The position numbers and the translations under genes were made by a program. Below the pieces are notes generated by a model that did not search any database, had not been told where the DNA came from, and worked only from the letters and a program-made list of their open reading frames with translations. A stretch of DNA of 17,225 nucleotides from Bacteroidota bacterium (lineage in GTDB: Bacteria > Bacteroidota > Bacteroidia > Chitinophagales > Chitinophagaceae): assembly GCA_023423835.1 (NCBI GenBank), contig JAFAEW010000087.1, positions 1 through 17,225 on the forward strand, read 5' to 3'. Of this stretch, positions 7,181-13,581 are shown piece by piece; within the stretch, counting starts at the first letter, position 1; each line of letters begins with the position of its first letter.

Positions 7181-8554
7181 TTGTTGGTGTCTGACCTACC
7201 TGAAATATTTCTAAAACACCTTGAATCGGTAGATGGTTTTGATCGAGACGCACTTCGTTTGGCCCATGAAAGCAGCCGGCAAGTGCATTCGATCCGTATC
7301 AATCCCGATAAACTGAATGACCAGTCAAATCTGATTTTTAGTGATCTAATCAAAGAAGATGTTCCCTGGTGTCATTATGGAAAATATCTCTCAGAAAGGC
7401 CATCCTTTATTTTAGACCCTGTATGGCATGGCGGAGGCTATTACGTACAGGAAGCAAGCAGCATGTTTTTATGGCACATTTTGAATCAGATAAATCTGAC
7501 GGACGAACCATCGGTTAGAATACTCGATCTATGCGCTGCACCTGCCGGCAAAACAACCATTCTTGCTACAAAATACAAAGAGGCACTGATTGTGAGCAAT
7601 GAAACAATAAAAAACCGCGTTCCGGTTTTATTGGAAAATTGCAATCGCTGGGGATCAGAAAATATCGTAGTGACCTCAAATGACGCATCCGATTTAAGCA
7701 GAATGGACGGCTATTTTGATATTATCCTCGCAGATGTTCCATGCAGTGGAAGCGGCTTATTCAGAAAGCAGCCCGACGCGATCGGATCATGGTCTGAAAA
7801 CAATGTGATGCTTTGCTGTCAGCGACAGGAGCGCATTTTATCAGACGTGCTTCCTGCACTGAAAATGGGCGGCATTCTGATATATTCAACCTGTTCTTAT
7901 TCCAGGGAGGAGAATGAAAATATAGTGGATTGGCTAATAAAAGACCATCAGTTGGAGCCGATAAGAATCGGGACCGAAAATGAATGGAATATTGTTGAAA
8001 CGAAATCTGAAAAGGAAGGTTGGGGCTACCGCTTTTTCCCCGATAAGTTAAAAGGTGAAGGTTTTTTTAATGCCGTACTGAAGAAAAAAGCGGGCGCAAC
8101 CTTTCAAAAACAAAAATCCAAAAAGCAGGTCAAAACGATTGCACGGCCCGAAGGTTTATCACCTTGGCTCAAAGACGAAAAGCCGCTCTATTTCTTACAA
8201 CAAAATGAAAAAATCCTCGCCATTCCTGAAACAATTAAAAATGAATTGACTTTTCTGCAACAACATCTCTATTTAAAGAAGGCGGGCATTGAGGCGGGAA
8301 GCAGTAAGGGAAAGGAATTTATTCCAGAACACGCGCTGGCTTTGAGTCGGCTGTTGAAAGAAGATGTTCCGGCCCTGGAACTCGATCTTCCGAATGCTAT
8401 TAATTATCTTAAGAAAAAGGAAATTAGTTTTGCAAATCCCGTTAAAGGATGGAGATTGGTGCGTTTTAATGGCATCAATATTGGGTGGGCAAAAGGTTTA
8501 AACACCAGAATAAATAACTATTATCCAACATCCTGGAGAATTTTAAAAGATTAA
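7181..8554 (+). CDS. rRNA cytosine-C5 methyltransferase, RsmF / NOL1-NOP2-Sun family
   Basis: SAM-dependent m5C RNA methyltransferase, up to 457 aa, acting on rRNA in the cytoplasm. The N-terminal region LPEIFLKHLE...SIRINPDKL is typical of the family. SAM motif I DLCAAPAGKTT starts at residue 116. DVPCSGSG carries the motif IV cysteine C188, and STCSY carries the motif VI catalytic nucleophile C238. The C-terminal PUA-like part includes EHALALSRLL, the GWRLVRFNG stretch and the end motif NNYYPTSWR. There is no ATG before about residue 95, so the start must be TTG (7181 or 7184) or GTG (7187); the frame is closed by a stop at 7151. A -7 box sits just upstream. The gene is followed after 23 nt by the LysM gene, so they may be cotranscribed. 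The exact rRNA position modified cannot be read from sequence. Confidence 0.92.
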   Translation: MLVSDLPEIFLKHLESVDGFDRDALRLAHESSRQVHSIRINPDKLNDQSNLIFSDLIKEDVPWCHYGKYLSERPSFILDPVWHGGGYYVQEASSMFLWHILNQINLTDEPSVRILDLCAAPAGKTTILATKYKEALIVSNETIKNRVPVLLENCNRWGSENIVVTSNDASDLSRMDGYFDIILADVPCSGSGLFRKQPDAIGSWSENNVMLCCQRQERILSDVLPALKMGGILIYSTCSYSREENENIVDWLIKDHQLEPIRIGTENEWNIVETKSEKEGWGYRFFPDKLKGEGFFNAVLKKKAGATFQKQKSKKQVKTIARPEGLSPWLKDEKPLYFLQQNEKILAIPETIKNELTFLQQHLYLKKAGIEAGSSKGKEFIPEHALALSRLLKEDVPALELDLPNAINYLKKKEISFANPVKGWRLVRFNGINIGWAKGLNTRINNYYPTSWRILKD

Positions 8555-8577
8555 TTTAGCGACTGAAAATAAAACGG

Positions 8578-9525
8578 ATGAAAAAAATACTTTTTGCAAT
8601 AGGTTTATCGATTCTGATTACTGGATCTCTTCTGGCACAAAATCTTACCCATAAAGTTGTGAAGGGAGAGACACTCTCGGCAATTGCAACAAAATATGGA
8701 ACCACCGTTGGAGACATCATGCGGTATAACGGCATGAACGCATCGAGCCAGCTTTCTATTGGTCAGATGGTAAAGATCCCACCTGCTGCAACAAAGGCAA
8801 AAGCGGCAACAACCGATACAAAGCCTGCTGCTGCAGCAATTTCAAATGCAAGAGAACATGTTGTTCAAAAATCTGAAACGCTTTATGCGATCAGCAAAAA
8901 ATATGGTGTTACCATCCCTCAACTTCAAAAGTGGAATGGATTGACTGCTGCCGGTATTCAGGTTGGTCAAAAGTTGATTGTGAGCGATCCATCCGCTTCT
9001 GTAGCACGCAATCAGTCTCCGAAAACGGAGGTTACGGCAAAAAATCCCGAACCCAAACCGTCCGATCCTACAGCAAAAACGCAGCAAACTGAATCCGCAA
9101 CGACTCCGCAAAAATCGATCAAGACCACTTCAATTGAAGTTGTTCCTGCCACTACCGTTACCACTGATCCGGCAGAAAATTCAAACGAAAAAATTTCCCT
9201 GTCAGATATTCCGGCTGAAGGTTTTTTCAAGAATGATTTTTTAAGAACCGCAAATTCGGCAAGTACCCAAACGGTAAAGGGAACGGGTATGGTTTTTAAA
9301 ACAACGAGCGGATGGAATGATAGAAAATACTATATCCTGATGAATGAGGCTCCGGTTGGTTCGATCGTAAAAATTTCAGCCAACAACAAAATAGTTTACG
9401 CCAAAGTATTATGGAAACTGGAGGAGATGAAGCTCAATGAAGGGTTGAGCTTTCGTTTGAGCGATGCGGCAGCCAATGCATTGGGGATAAATGATAACAA
9501 GTTTAATTTAACCGTCGAATTCTAA
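8578..9525 (+). CDS. Secreted LysM protein with C-terminal RlpA-like (double-psi beta-barrel-like) domain
   Basis: Exported protein of 315 aa. Residues 1-21 form a signal peptide ending SLLAQ. Two LysM peptidoglycan-binding domains follow: 25-68 (HKVVKGETLSAIATKYG...) and 93-136 (HVVQKSETLYAISKKYG...). A low-complexity Thr/Pro/Ala/Lys linker covers about 137-215. The C-terminal 100 residues (GTGMVFKTTSGWNDRKYYILMNEAPVGS...VYAKVLWKLEE) resemble the double-psi beta-barrel fold of RlpA-like proteins in Bacteroidota, but the catalytic Asp/His of lytic RlpA is not evident, so a binding or structural role is as likely. It is expected in the periplasm, attached to the wall. Its stop overlaps the start of the rhodanese-thioredoxin gene by one base (TAATG), which indicates coupling. 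Confidence 0.85.
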   Translation: MKKILFAIGLSILITGSLLAQNLTHKVVKGETLSAIATKYGTTVGDIMRYNGMNASSQLSIGQMVKIPPAATKAKAATTDTKPAAAAISNAREHVVQKSETLYAISKKYGVTIPQLQKWNGLTAAGIQVGQKLIVSDPSASVARNQSPKTEVTAKNPEPKPSDPTAKTQQTESATTPQKSIKTTSIEVVPATTVTTDPAENSNEKISLSDIPAEGFFKNDFLRTANSASTQTVKGTGMVFKTTSGWNDRKYYILMNEAPVGSIVKISANNKIVYAKVLWKLEEMKLNEGLSFRLSDAAANALGINDNKFNLTVEF

Positions 9526-10226
9526 TGAACAATTTAAAAAGATATTTTGCAGTCGTCCTGTTCAGCGCCTTCGCTCTCGTAGCGCAAAGTCAATCAGCTG
9601 TTTCTACCGACAGCTTTGCGATTGCAATAAAAAATCCTGACGTTCAGATACTGGACGTTCGAACGCCATCGGAATATACTTCAGGACATATTAAATCAGC
9701 CTTTTTAGCCGACTGGCTGCAACCTGAAGAATTTAAGAGAAGAGTGGGATTTCTTGACAAATTAAAGCCGGTGCTTGTGTATTGCGCGGCGGGTCCGAGG
9801 AGTGAAAAGGCAGCGGATTGGCTCTCTAAAAACGGCTTTTCGCAGGTGCAATACCTGAAGGGAGGCTTCACGAAATGGAAGCTCGAAGACAAGCCCTATG
9901 AAGCAGAAACGGCAGCCACACAGCTCAGTAAAAAAGAATATGACGAATATTTATCGGCCTTTCCCGTAGTGCTGGTTGATTTCGGCGCTGTCTGGTGTCC
10001 TCCGTGTAAAAAAATGGAACCGGTGATGGACAGTCTTCAAAAGGAATTGAAAAACAAGTTTAAACTTACCAACATTGACGGAGGCATCAATACCGACATC
10101 ATGAAGGAATTGAATGTAACCGTTCTTCCAACCTTCATTCTGTATAAAAACGGTAAAGAAGTCTGGAGAAAAGAAGGGCTGGTTGAAAAAGCTGAATTTG
10201 TGCGGGTAATAAAGGATGTGAATTAG
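9525..10226 (+). CDS. Exported rhodanese-thioredoxin fusion protein
   Basis: A 233-residue protein with a signal peptide (about 1-23, ending VAQSQS), so it acts in the periplasm. A rhodanese domain (about 28-125) has LDVRTPSEYTSGHI and the active loop C87-AAGP-R92-S. A thioredoxin domain (about 133-233) has the redox motif WCPPC at C158 and C161, and the cis-proline P202 in TVLPTF. The Pro-Pro dipeptide is not the cytoplasmic WCGPC form and is common in exported thioredoxin-like reductants. The fusion suggests that a persulfide or disulfide formed on the rhodanese Cys is resolved by the attached thioredoxin, or that sulfur is moved in the envelope; this is inference. It is translationally coupled to the LysM protein gene, which hints at an envelope role. 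Confidence 0.9.
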   Translation: MNNLKRYFAVVLFSAFALVAQSQSAVSTDSFAIAIKNPDVQILDVRTPSEYTSGHIKSAFLADWLQPEEFKRRVGFLDKLKPVLVYCAAGPRSEKAADWLSKNGFSQVQYLKGGFTKWKLEDKPYEAETAATQLSKKEYDEYLSAFPVVLVDFGAVWCPPCKKMEPVMDSLQKELKNKFKLTNIDGGINTDIMKELNVTVLPTFILYKNGKEVWRKEGLVEKAEFVRVIKDVN

Positions 10227-10254
10227 GCAAATCATCTTATGCCGGTTTTTTAGG

Positions 10255-10282
10255 TTGACATTCACGCGGCTTCTCTCATTTG
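10255..10282 (+). promoter_or_regulatory. Candidate promoter of the lipocalin-like gene
   Basis: TTGACA at 10255-10260 supplies a -33 TTG, and CTCATTTG at 10275-10282 retains the TTTG half of the -7 box but not its TA. The gap is 17 nt. If used, the transcript would start near 10288 and carry the inverted repeats just downstream in its leader. Confidence 0.25.
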
Positions 10283-10291
10283 TATCCGACG

Positions 10292-10316
10292 CCGGTTGAA
10301 CCGGATATTGCAATAT
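10292..10316. repeat. Adjacent palindromes CCGGTT-G-AACCGG and ATATTGCAATAT
   Basis: Two perfect, directly abutting inverted repeats lie 27-51 nt before the start of the exported two-domain protein. The first has 6-bp arms and a single central G; the second is a 12-bp perfect palindrome. There is no T tract, so they do not form an ordinary terminator. They could be operator sites or an RNA hairpin in the 5' leader. Confidence 0.4.
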
Positions 10317-10342
10317 TTCATTATCTTCCTCAAAACATAAAT

Positions 10343-11077
10343 ATGAAAATAAAAGTTTTGATGTTGATGCTTTTAATGGGCGTGCTCGCCTTGTCGATTA
10401 CGGCATTTACGATTCCCGGGTATGTGAAAAATCCGACCGTTGAAGGAGCATGGTTGTTGCAAAACGGCAGTGAATCTCAGGTACTCACATTTACCGATCA
10501 GTATTACACACACACGAGCTATAACGAGTCAGCAAAAAAATTTGTTCAAACAACAGGCGGCCCCTTTAAATTAAATAAAGGAGAATTGGTGTTTGAGGTT
10601 GAATTTGACACCAAATTTCCCGAACTCGTAGGCAAAAAAGTTAAGTATCCAATTAGTCAAAACGGCAACGATTTGACGGTGGATTTTGAGGGCAAAAAAT
10701 CGGTCTTTAAAAGAATAGATGACGGGAATGCACCCCTGGCCGGTGTTTGGCATATTACGAGCCGCATGCAGGACGGAAAATTAGTTCCCATACATCGAAC
10801 GGGCACGCGAAAAACGCTTAAAATCCTTACCGGTAAAAGGTTTCAATGGGTTGCGATTGATCCCGCAAAAAAAGAATTTTCAGGAACAGGCGGTGGAACT
10901 TATAGTTTCAACGACGGCGTTTATACTGAAAACATTGAATTCTTTTCGCGGGACAGCAGTCGCATTGGCGCTTCGCTGAGTTTTGATGGAAAATTAGAAG
11001 ATGGCAACTGGCATCACAGCGGATTAAGTTCCAAAGGAGACAAGATTTATGAAGTCTGGAGTAAGGTGAAGGAGTAA
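10343..11077 (+). CDS. Exported protein of unknown function, two lipocalin-like repeats
   Basis: A 244-residue protein with a signal peptide (about 1-21, MKIKVLMLMLLMGVLALSITA). Two similar beta-rich modules follow. The first opens VEGAWLLQNGSESQVLTFTDQYY near residue 33. The second opens LAGVWHITSRMQDGK, then KTLKILTGKRFQWVAIDPA, and ends with a conserved-looking block ENIEFFSRDSSRIGASLSFD and DGNWHHSGLSSKGD. Gx-W openings followed by short strands are typical of lipocalin-like, DUF4488-type 'membrane or secreted' proteins of Bacteroidota. I recognise the style but can assign no function. I use the ATG at 10343 rather than an in-frame TTG 63 nt upstream, because the ATG places the signal peptide at the N terminus. 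Confidence 0.8.
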   Translation: MKIKVLMLMLLMGVLALSITAFTIPGYVKNPTVEGAWLLQNGSESQVLTFTDQYYTHTSYNESAKKFVQTTGGPFKLNKGELVFEVEFDTKFPELVGKKVKYPISQNGNDLTVDFEGKKSVFKRIDDGNAPLAGVWHITSRMQDGKLVPIHRTGTRKTLKILTGKRFQWVAIDPAKKEFSGTGGGTYSFNDGVYTENIEFFSRDSSRIGASLSFDGKLEDGNWHHSGLSSKGDKIYEVWSKVKE

Positions 11078-11149
11078 ATACACCAGAAATTCTATAATCT
11101 ATTTGATGCATTAATCTTTTTAATAATAGCAATAGCCAGGTAAAAGAGA

Positions 11150-11322
11150 AGCGCGGGAAAATCTCTTTCGTTTTTCTCCCGCGGATAGCGCGGAGTTTCG
11201 CAGATTTTTTCTCCGCGGTCATCTGCGTGCTCACCGGGAAACTCTCTTCAAATTCTCTCCCGAGGATAGCGCGGAGTTGCGCAGATTTTTTCTCGCGTGG
11301 ATCTGCGTACTCAGCGGGAAAC
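11150..11322. repeat. GC-rich degenerate tandem repeat, period 80-81 bp, about two copies
   Basis: The core GGATAGCGCGGAGTT...CGCAGATTTTTTCTC...ATCTGCG occurs twice (11176-11242 and 11257-11322), differing by a few substitutions and one indel. The inter-core stretch GGGAAA...CTCTT...TCTCCC also recurs, starting near 11151, so the period is 80-81 bp. Each copy contains a perfect 7-bp inverted repeat CGCAGAT/ATCTGCG (11199-11205 with 11221-11227; 11280-11286 with 11301-11307). It is noncoding and richer in GC than its surroundings. This resembles REP-like intergenic repeats seen in Bacteroidota genomes. No transposase is present. Confidence 0.8.
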
Positions 11323-11329
11323 ACCTGGT

Positions 11330-11359
11330 ACGGGACTCGAACTGGCAGCATCCTAGCCA
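11330..11359 (-). pseudogene. Partial tRNA-Asp copy with internal deletion
   Basis: ACGGGACTCGAAC at 11330-11342 is identical to 11408-11420 in the T arm of the intact tRNA-Asp. It is followed immediately by GGCAGCATCCTAGCCA (11344-11359), which matches the D-arm/anticodon-stem part at 11442-11457 with two mismatches. The anticodon and variable region between them is missing, so this is a collapsed tRNA copy that cannot fold. It lies just past the terminator of the intact tRNA. A T-arm match alone would be expected by chance among tRNAs, but the second collinear block supports common origin. Confidence 0.65.
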
Positions 11360-11361
11360 TC

Positions 11362-11395
11362 AAAAAAAAAGACTCTCATCTGAAATGAAAGTCTT
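11362..11395 (-). terminator. Intrinsic terminator of tRNA-Asp
   Basis: On the minus strand an 11-position stem (AAGACT/AGTCTT plus TCAT/ATGA, with one mismatch) has a 5-nt loop and is followed by nine T residues. It starts 4 nt after the tRNA 3' end. Confidence 0.88.
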
Positions 11396-11399
11396 CTTG

Positions 11400-11473
11400 C
11401 GGACCGGACGGGACTCGAACCCGCGACCTCTGCCGTGACAGGGCAGCATTCTAACCAACTGAACTACCGATCC
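11400..11473 (-). tRNA. tRNA-Asp (anticodon GTC)
   Basis: A 74-nt cloverleaf without encoded CCA. The acceptor arm pairs GGATCGG with CCGGTCC (one G-T pair) and has discriminator G. The anticodon stem-loop is CTGCC-CTGTCAC-GGCAG, giving anticodon GTC. The D loop contains AGTTGGTTAGAA and the T loop TTCGAGT. Upstream there is a full Bacteroidota-type promoter and downstream a strong terminator, so it is a stand-alone unit. Confidence 0.97.
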
Positions 11474-11509
11474 AAAACTCACCGGTAAAACGGCTTATCA
11501 ACCGGGTCG

Positions 11510-11542
11510 CAAAGATAAGGGTAAAGATAATTTTCAAACAAA
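11510..11542 (-). promoter_or_regulatory. Promoter of tRNA-Asp (TTTG, 21 nt, TATCTTTG)
   Basis: Read on the minus strand, TTTG (11539-11542) is followed after 21 nt by TATCTTTG (11510-11517), an exact TAnnTTTG box at the spacing known for the Bacteroidota primary sigma factor. A second TTTG lies at 11535-11538. Transcription would begin near 11505, about 30 nt before the mature tRNA. This is the cleanest promoter in the window. Confidence 0.75.
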
Positions 11543-11589
11543 TCTTTTTAATAAAATTTTTGAAAGCGTACTTTTACACATCAGCATTT

Positions 11590-11597
11590 TATCTTCG
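11590..11597 (+). promoter_or_regulatory. Possible -7 box (TATCTTCG) of accA
   Basis: TATCTTCG differs from TAnnTTTG by one base and ends 4 nt before the accA ATG. If it is the -7 element, the mRNA would be leaderless or nearly so. No well-spaced -33 element is seen; the nearest TTG is 27 nt upstream. Confidence 0.35.
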
Positions 11598-11601
11598 CAT
11601 T

Positions 11602-12627
11602 ATGCCAAAGTATCCCAACAGACAATTTTTAGACTTCGAGCAGCCGATTAAGGAGTTGTATGAGCAGATAGAAGAAAACAAAAAGCTAGCAGAAAAGAAC
11701 TCCAAAGTAGACTACCAGGCAATCATTGCACAATTGGAAGACAGCATCTTAGAAAAGCGAAAGGAAATTACAGAACATCTCACTCCCTGGCAGCGGGTGC
11801 AACTGAGCCGCCATCCGGATCGCCCATACACATTTAAATATATCGACAAGATCACCACCAATTTTGTAGAACTGCATGGCGACCGGAATGTGAAAGACGA
11901 CAAGGCAATGGTGGGTGGATTTGCACAAATTGACAGCAGAACCGTAATGATTATCGGTCAGCAAAAGGGGATAAATACGAAGGCACGCCAATTACGAAAC
12001 TTCGGAATGGCCAATCCCGAAGGTTACCGGAAAGCACTGCGCCTAATGAAACTGGCAGAAAAATTCAATAAACCGGTCATTACGCTGATCGACACTCCCG
12101 GTGCCTTTCCGGGGCCGGAAGCCGAAGAACGCGGACAAGGTGAGGCAATAGCGAGGAATATTTATGAGATGATTCGGCTCAAGGTGCCCGTGATCTGTAT
12201 CATTATCGGAGAAGGTGCCAGCGGCGGTGCACTTGGAATCGGCGTGGGCGATAAGGTTCTAATGATGGAAAATACCTGGTATACCGTTATCTCTCCCGAA
12301 AATTGCAGTTCAATTCTCTGGCGGAGTTGGGCAAAAAAAGAAGTTGCAGCCGAACAACTGCGATTAACAGCTACCGATATGAAAAGCTTCGGATTGGTAG
12401 ATGAAATCATTCCCGAACCTATCGGAGGTGCCCACTGGGATTATGATGGAGCCGCTTCGCTCGTGAAATCCGCCATCTTAAAGTCACTCGCCGAAGTAGA
12501 TAAGATTCCGGCCGAACAACGAGTGCAGAACCGGATTGAAAAGTTTGGCAGAATGGGATCATGGAATGAGATTGAAATTCCGGAAGAAAAGAAACAGGAA
12601 GGCGTTTCAGATGTACCAAGGGATTAG
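11602..12627 (+). CDS. accA: Acetyl-CoA carboxylase carboxyltransferase subunit alpha
   Basis: A 341-residue AccA, which with AccD transfers the carboxyl group from biotin (on AccB) to acetyl-CoA to form malonyl-CoA, the first step of fatty acid synthesis. The N-terminal helical part FLDFEQPIKELYEQIEE is typical. Family blocks include HPDRPYTFKYID, FGMANPEGYRKALRLMKLAEKF, the active-site loop DTPGAFPGPEAEERGQGEAIA, and GEGASGGALGIGVGD with WYTVISPENCSSILWR. It is slightly longer than the E. coli protein (319 aa). I use the ATG at 11602; an in-frame TTG at 11560 would add 14 residues not expected for the family. dapA follows after 42 nt in the same direction, so the two may be cotranscribed. 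accD is not in the window. Confidence 0.96.
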   Translation: MPKYPNRQFLDFEQPIKELYEQIEENKKLAEKNSKVDYQAIIAQLEDSILEKRKEITEHLTPWQRVQLSRHPDRPYTFKYIDKITTNFVELHGDRNVKDDKAMVGGFAQIDSRTVMIIGQQKGINTKARQLRNFGMANPEGYRKALRLMKLAEKFNKPVITLIDTPGAFPGPEAEERGQGEAIARNIYEMIRLKVPVICIIIGEGASGGALGIGVGDKVLMMENTWYTVISPENCSSILWRSWAKKEVAAEQLRLTATDMKSFGLVDEIIPEPIGGAHWDYDGAASLVKSAILKSLAEVDKIPAEQRVQNRIEKFGRMGSWNEIEIPEEKKQEGVSDVPRD

Positions 12628-12669
12628 CTTACGTTAGGATCGCCATCATCTTTCCAAAAAAATTATTCA

Positions 12670-13581
12670 ATGCCATCGATCAGACATATTATTTCGGGTA
12701 CAGGCGTAGCAATTGTAACGCCCTTTAATGAAAAGGGTTTCGTAGATTATGATGCTTTAAAAAATCTCATTTACCATCTTATCGATGGTGGGGTAAATTA
12801 CCTTGTATCCCTCGGCACAACGGGTGAAACTCCCACACTTTCCAAAGCCGAAAAAACGGATATTCTAAAGTATACCGTTCACACCGTAAAAAACTCTGCA
12901 AAGCCGGATATGCCAGTGATTGCAGGGATTGGCGGCAACAACACCAGCGAAATCATTGAAGAATTAAATACGTTTCCTCTCGAATCCATCAGCGCAATTC
13001 TCAGCACGTCTCCTTATTATAATAAGCCTTCCCAGGAAGGATTGTTTCAACATTATAAGGCGGTAGCGGAAAATTCGCCGTTGCCGGTGATATTGTATAA
13101 TGTTCCCGGAAGAAGCGGAAAAAATGTTGAAGCCGCTACCACTGTTCGTCTCGCTCATGAAGTTGAAAACGTGGTGGCAATCAAAGAAGCAAGTGGTGAT
13201 CTGGTGCAATGTATGAAAATCCTGAGAGATGCACCGGAAGATTTCGTTGTGGTAAGCGGAGACGATGCGTTGGCATTTCCACAAATCGCCATGGGCATGA
13301 AAGGCGTTATCAGCGTGGCCGCAAATGCATTTCCTTTTGAATTCTCAAACATGGTAAATGCGGCATTAAACGCACAGCTGGAGGAGGCGAAAAAATGGAA
13401 CGACCTCCTTATGCCGGCCTACGACCTGATGTTTGCGGAAAACAACCCTGCCGGCGTAAAAGCCTTCTTATCCGCACTCGGGCTCATTGGCAATCATCTG
13501 CGGCTGCCGCTTGTTCCCTTGAGCGCGAAATACGCCGAACAGGTAAAACCCTGCATCGAGCGGATTCACTCAGACCGATAA
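12670..13581 (+). CDS. dapA: 4-hydroxy-tetrahydrodipicolinate synthase
   Basis: Class I aldolase, 303 aa, that condenses pyruvate with aspartate semialdehyde in the diaminopimelate/lysine pathway (cytoplasm). Visible active-site residues are T50-T51 in GTTGETPTLS, the tyrosine pair in SPYYNKPSQEG near 115-118, Y143 and R148 in YNVPGRSG, and the Schiff-base lysine K172 in IKEASGDL. These correspond to the E. coli T44/T45, Y107, Y133, R138 and K161 set. Length is normal for Bacteroidota (about 295-305). Its 3' end overlaps the end of the convergent aminotransferase gene by 12 nt, so no terminator separates them. Confidence 0.96.
   Translation: MPSIRHIISGTGVAIVTPFNEKGFVDYDALKNLIYHLIDGGVNYLVSLGTTGETPTLSKAEKTDILKYTVHTVKNSAKPDMPVIAGIGGNNTSEIIEELNTFPLESISAILSTSPYYNKPSQEGLFQHYKAVAENSPLPVILYNVPGRSGKNVEAATTVRLAHEVENVVAIKEASGDLVQCMKILRDAPEDFVVVSGDDALAFPQIAMGMKGVISVAANAFPFEFSNMVNAALNAQLEEAKKWNDLLMPAYDLMFAENNPAGVKAFLSALGLIGNHLRLPLVPLSAKYAEQVKPCIERIHSDR

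Noticed and set aside
10280..10342. TTG start extending the lipocalin-like protein by 21 residues
   Set aside because: It would place residues ahead of an evident signal peptide and would translate through the palindromes; the ATG at 10343 fits better.
10908..11363. Minus-strand open frame of 151 codons across the tandem repeat and the end of the lipocalin-like gene
   Set aside because: Its internal repetition is simply the DNA tandem repeat translated, it overlaps a real gene antisense, and it resembles no known protein.
11330..11420. 13-bp identical repeats as att sites of an integrated element
   Set aside because: The two copies are only 78 bp apart with no integrase or cargo between them, and the collinear second block shows a collapsed tRNA copy instead.
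11560..11601. TTG start extending AccA by 14 residues
   Set aside because: The extension is not expected in AccA, and the ATG at 11602 gives the familiar N terminus.
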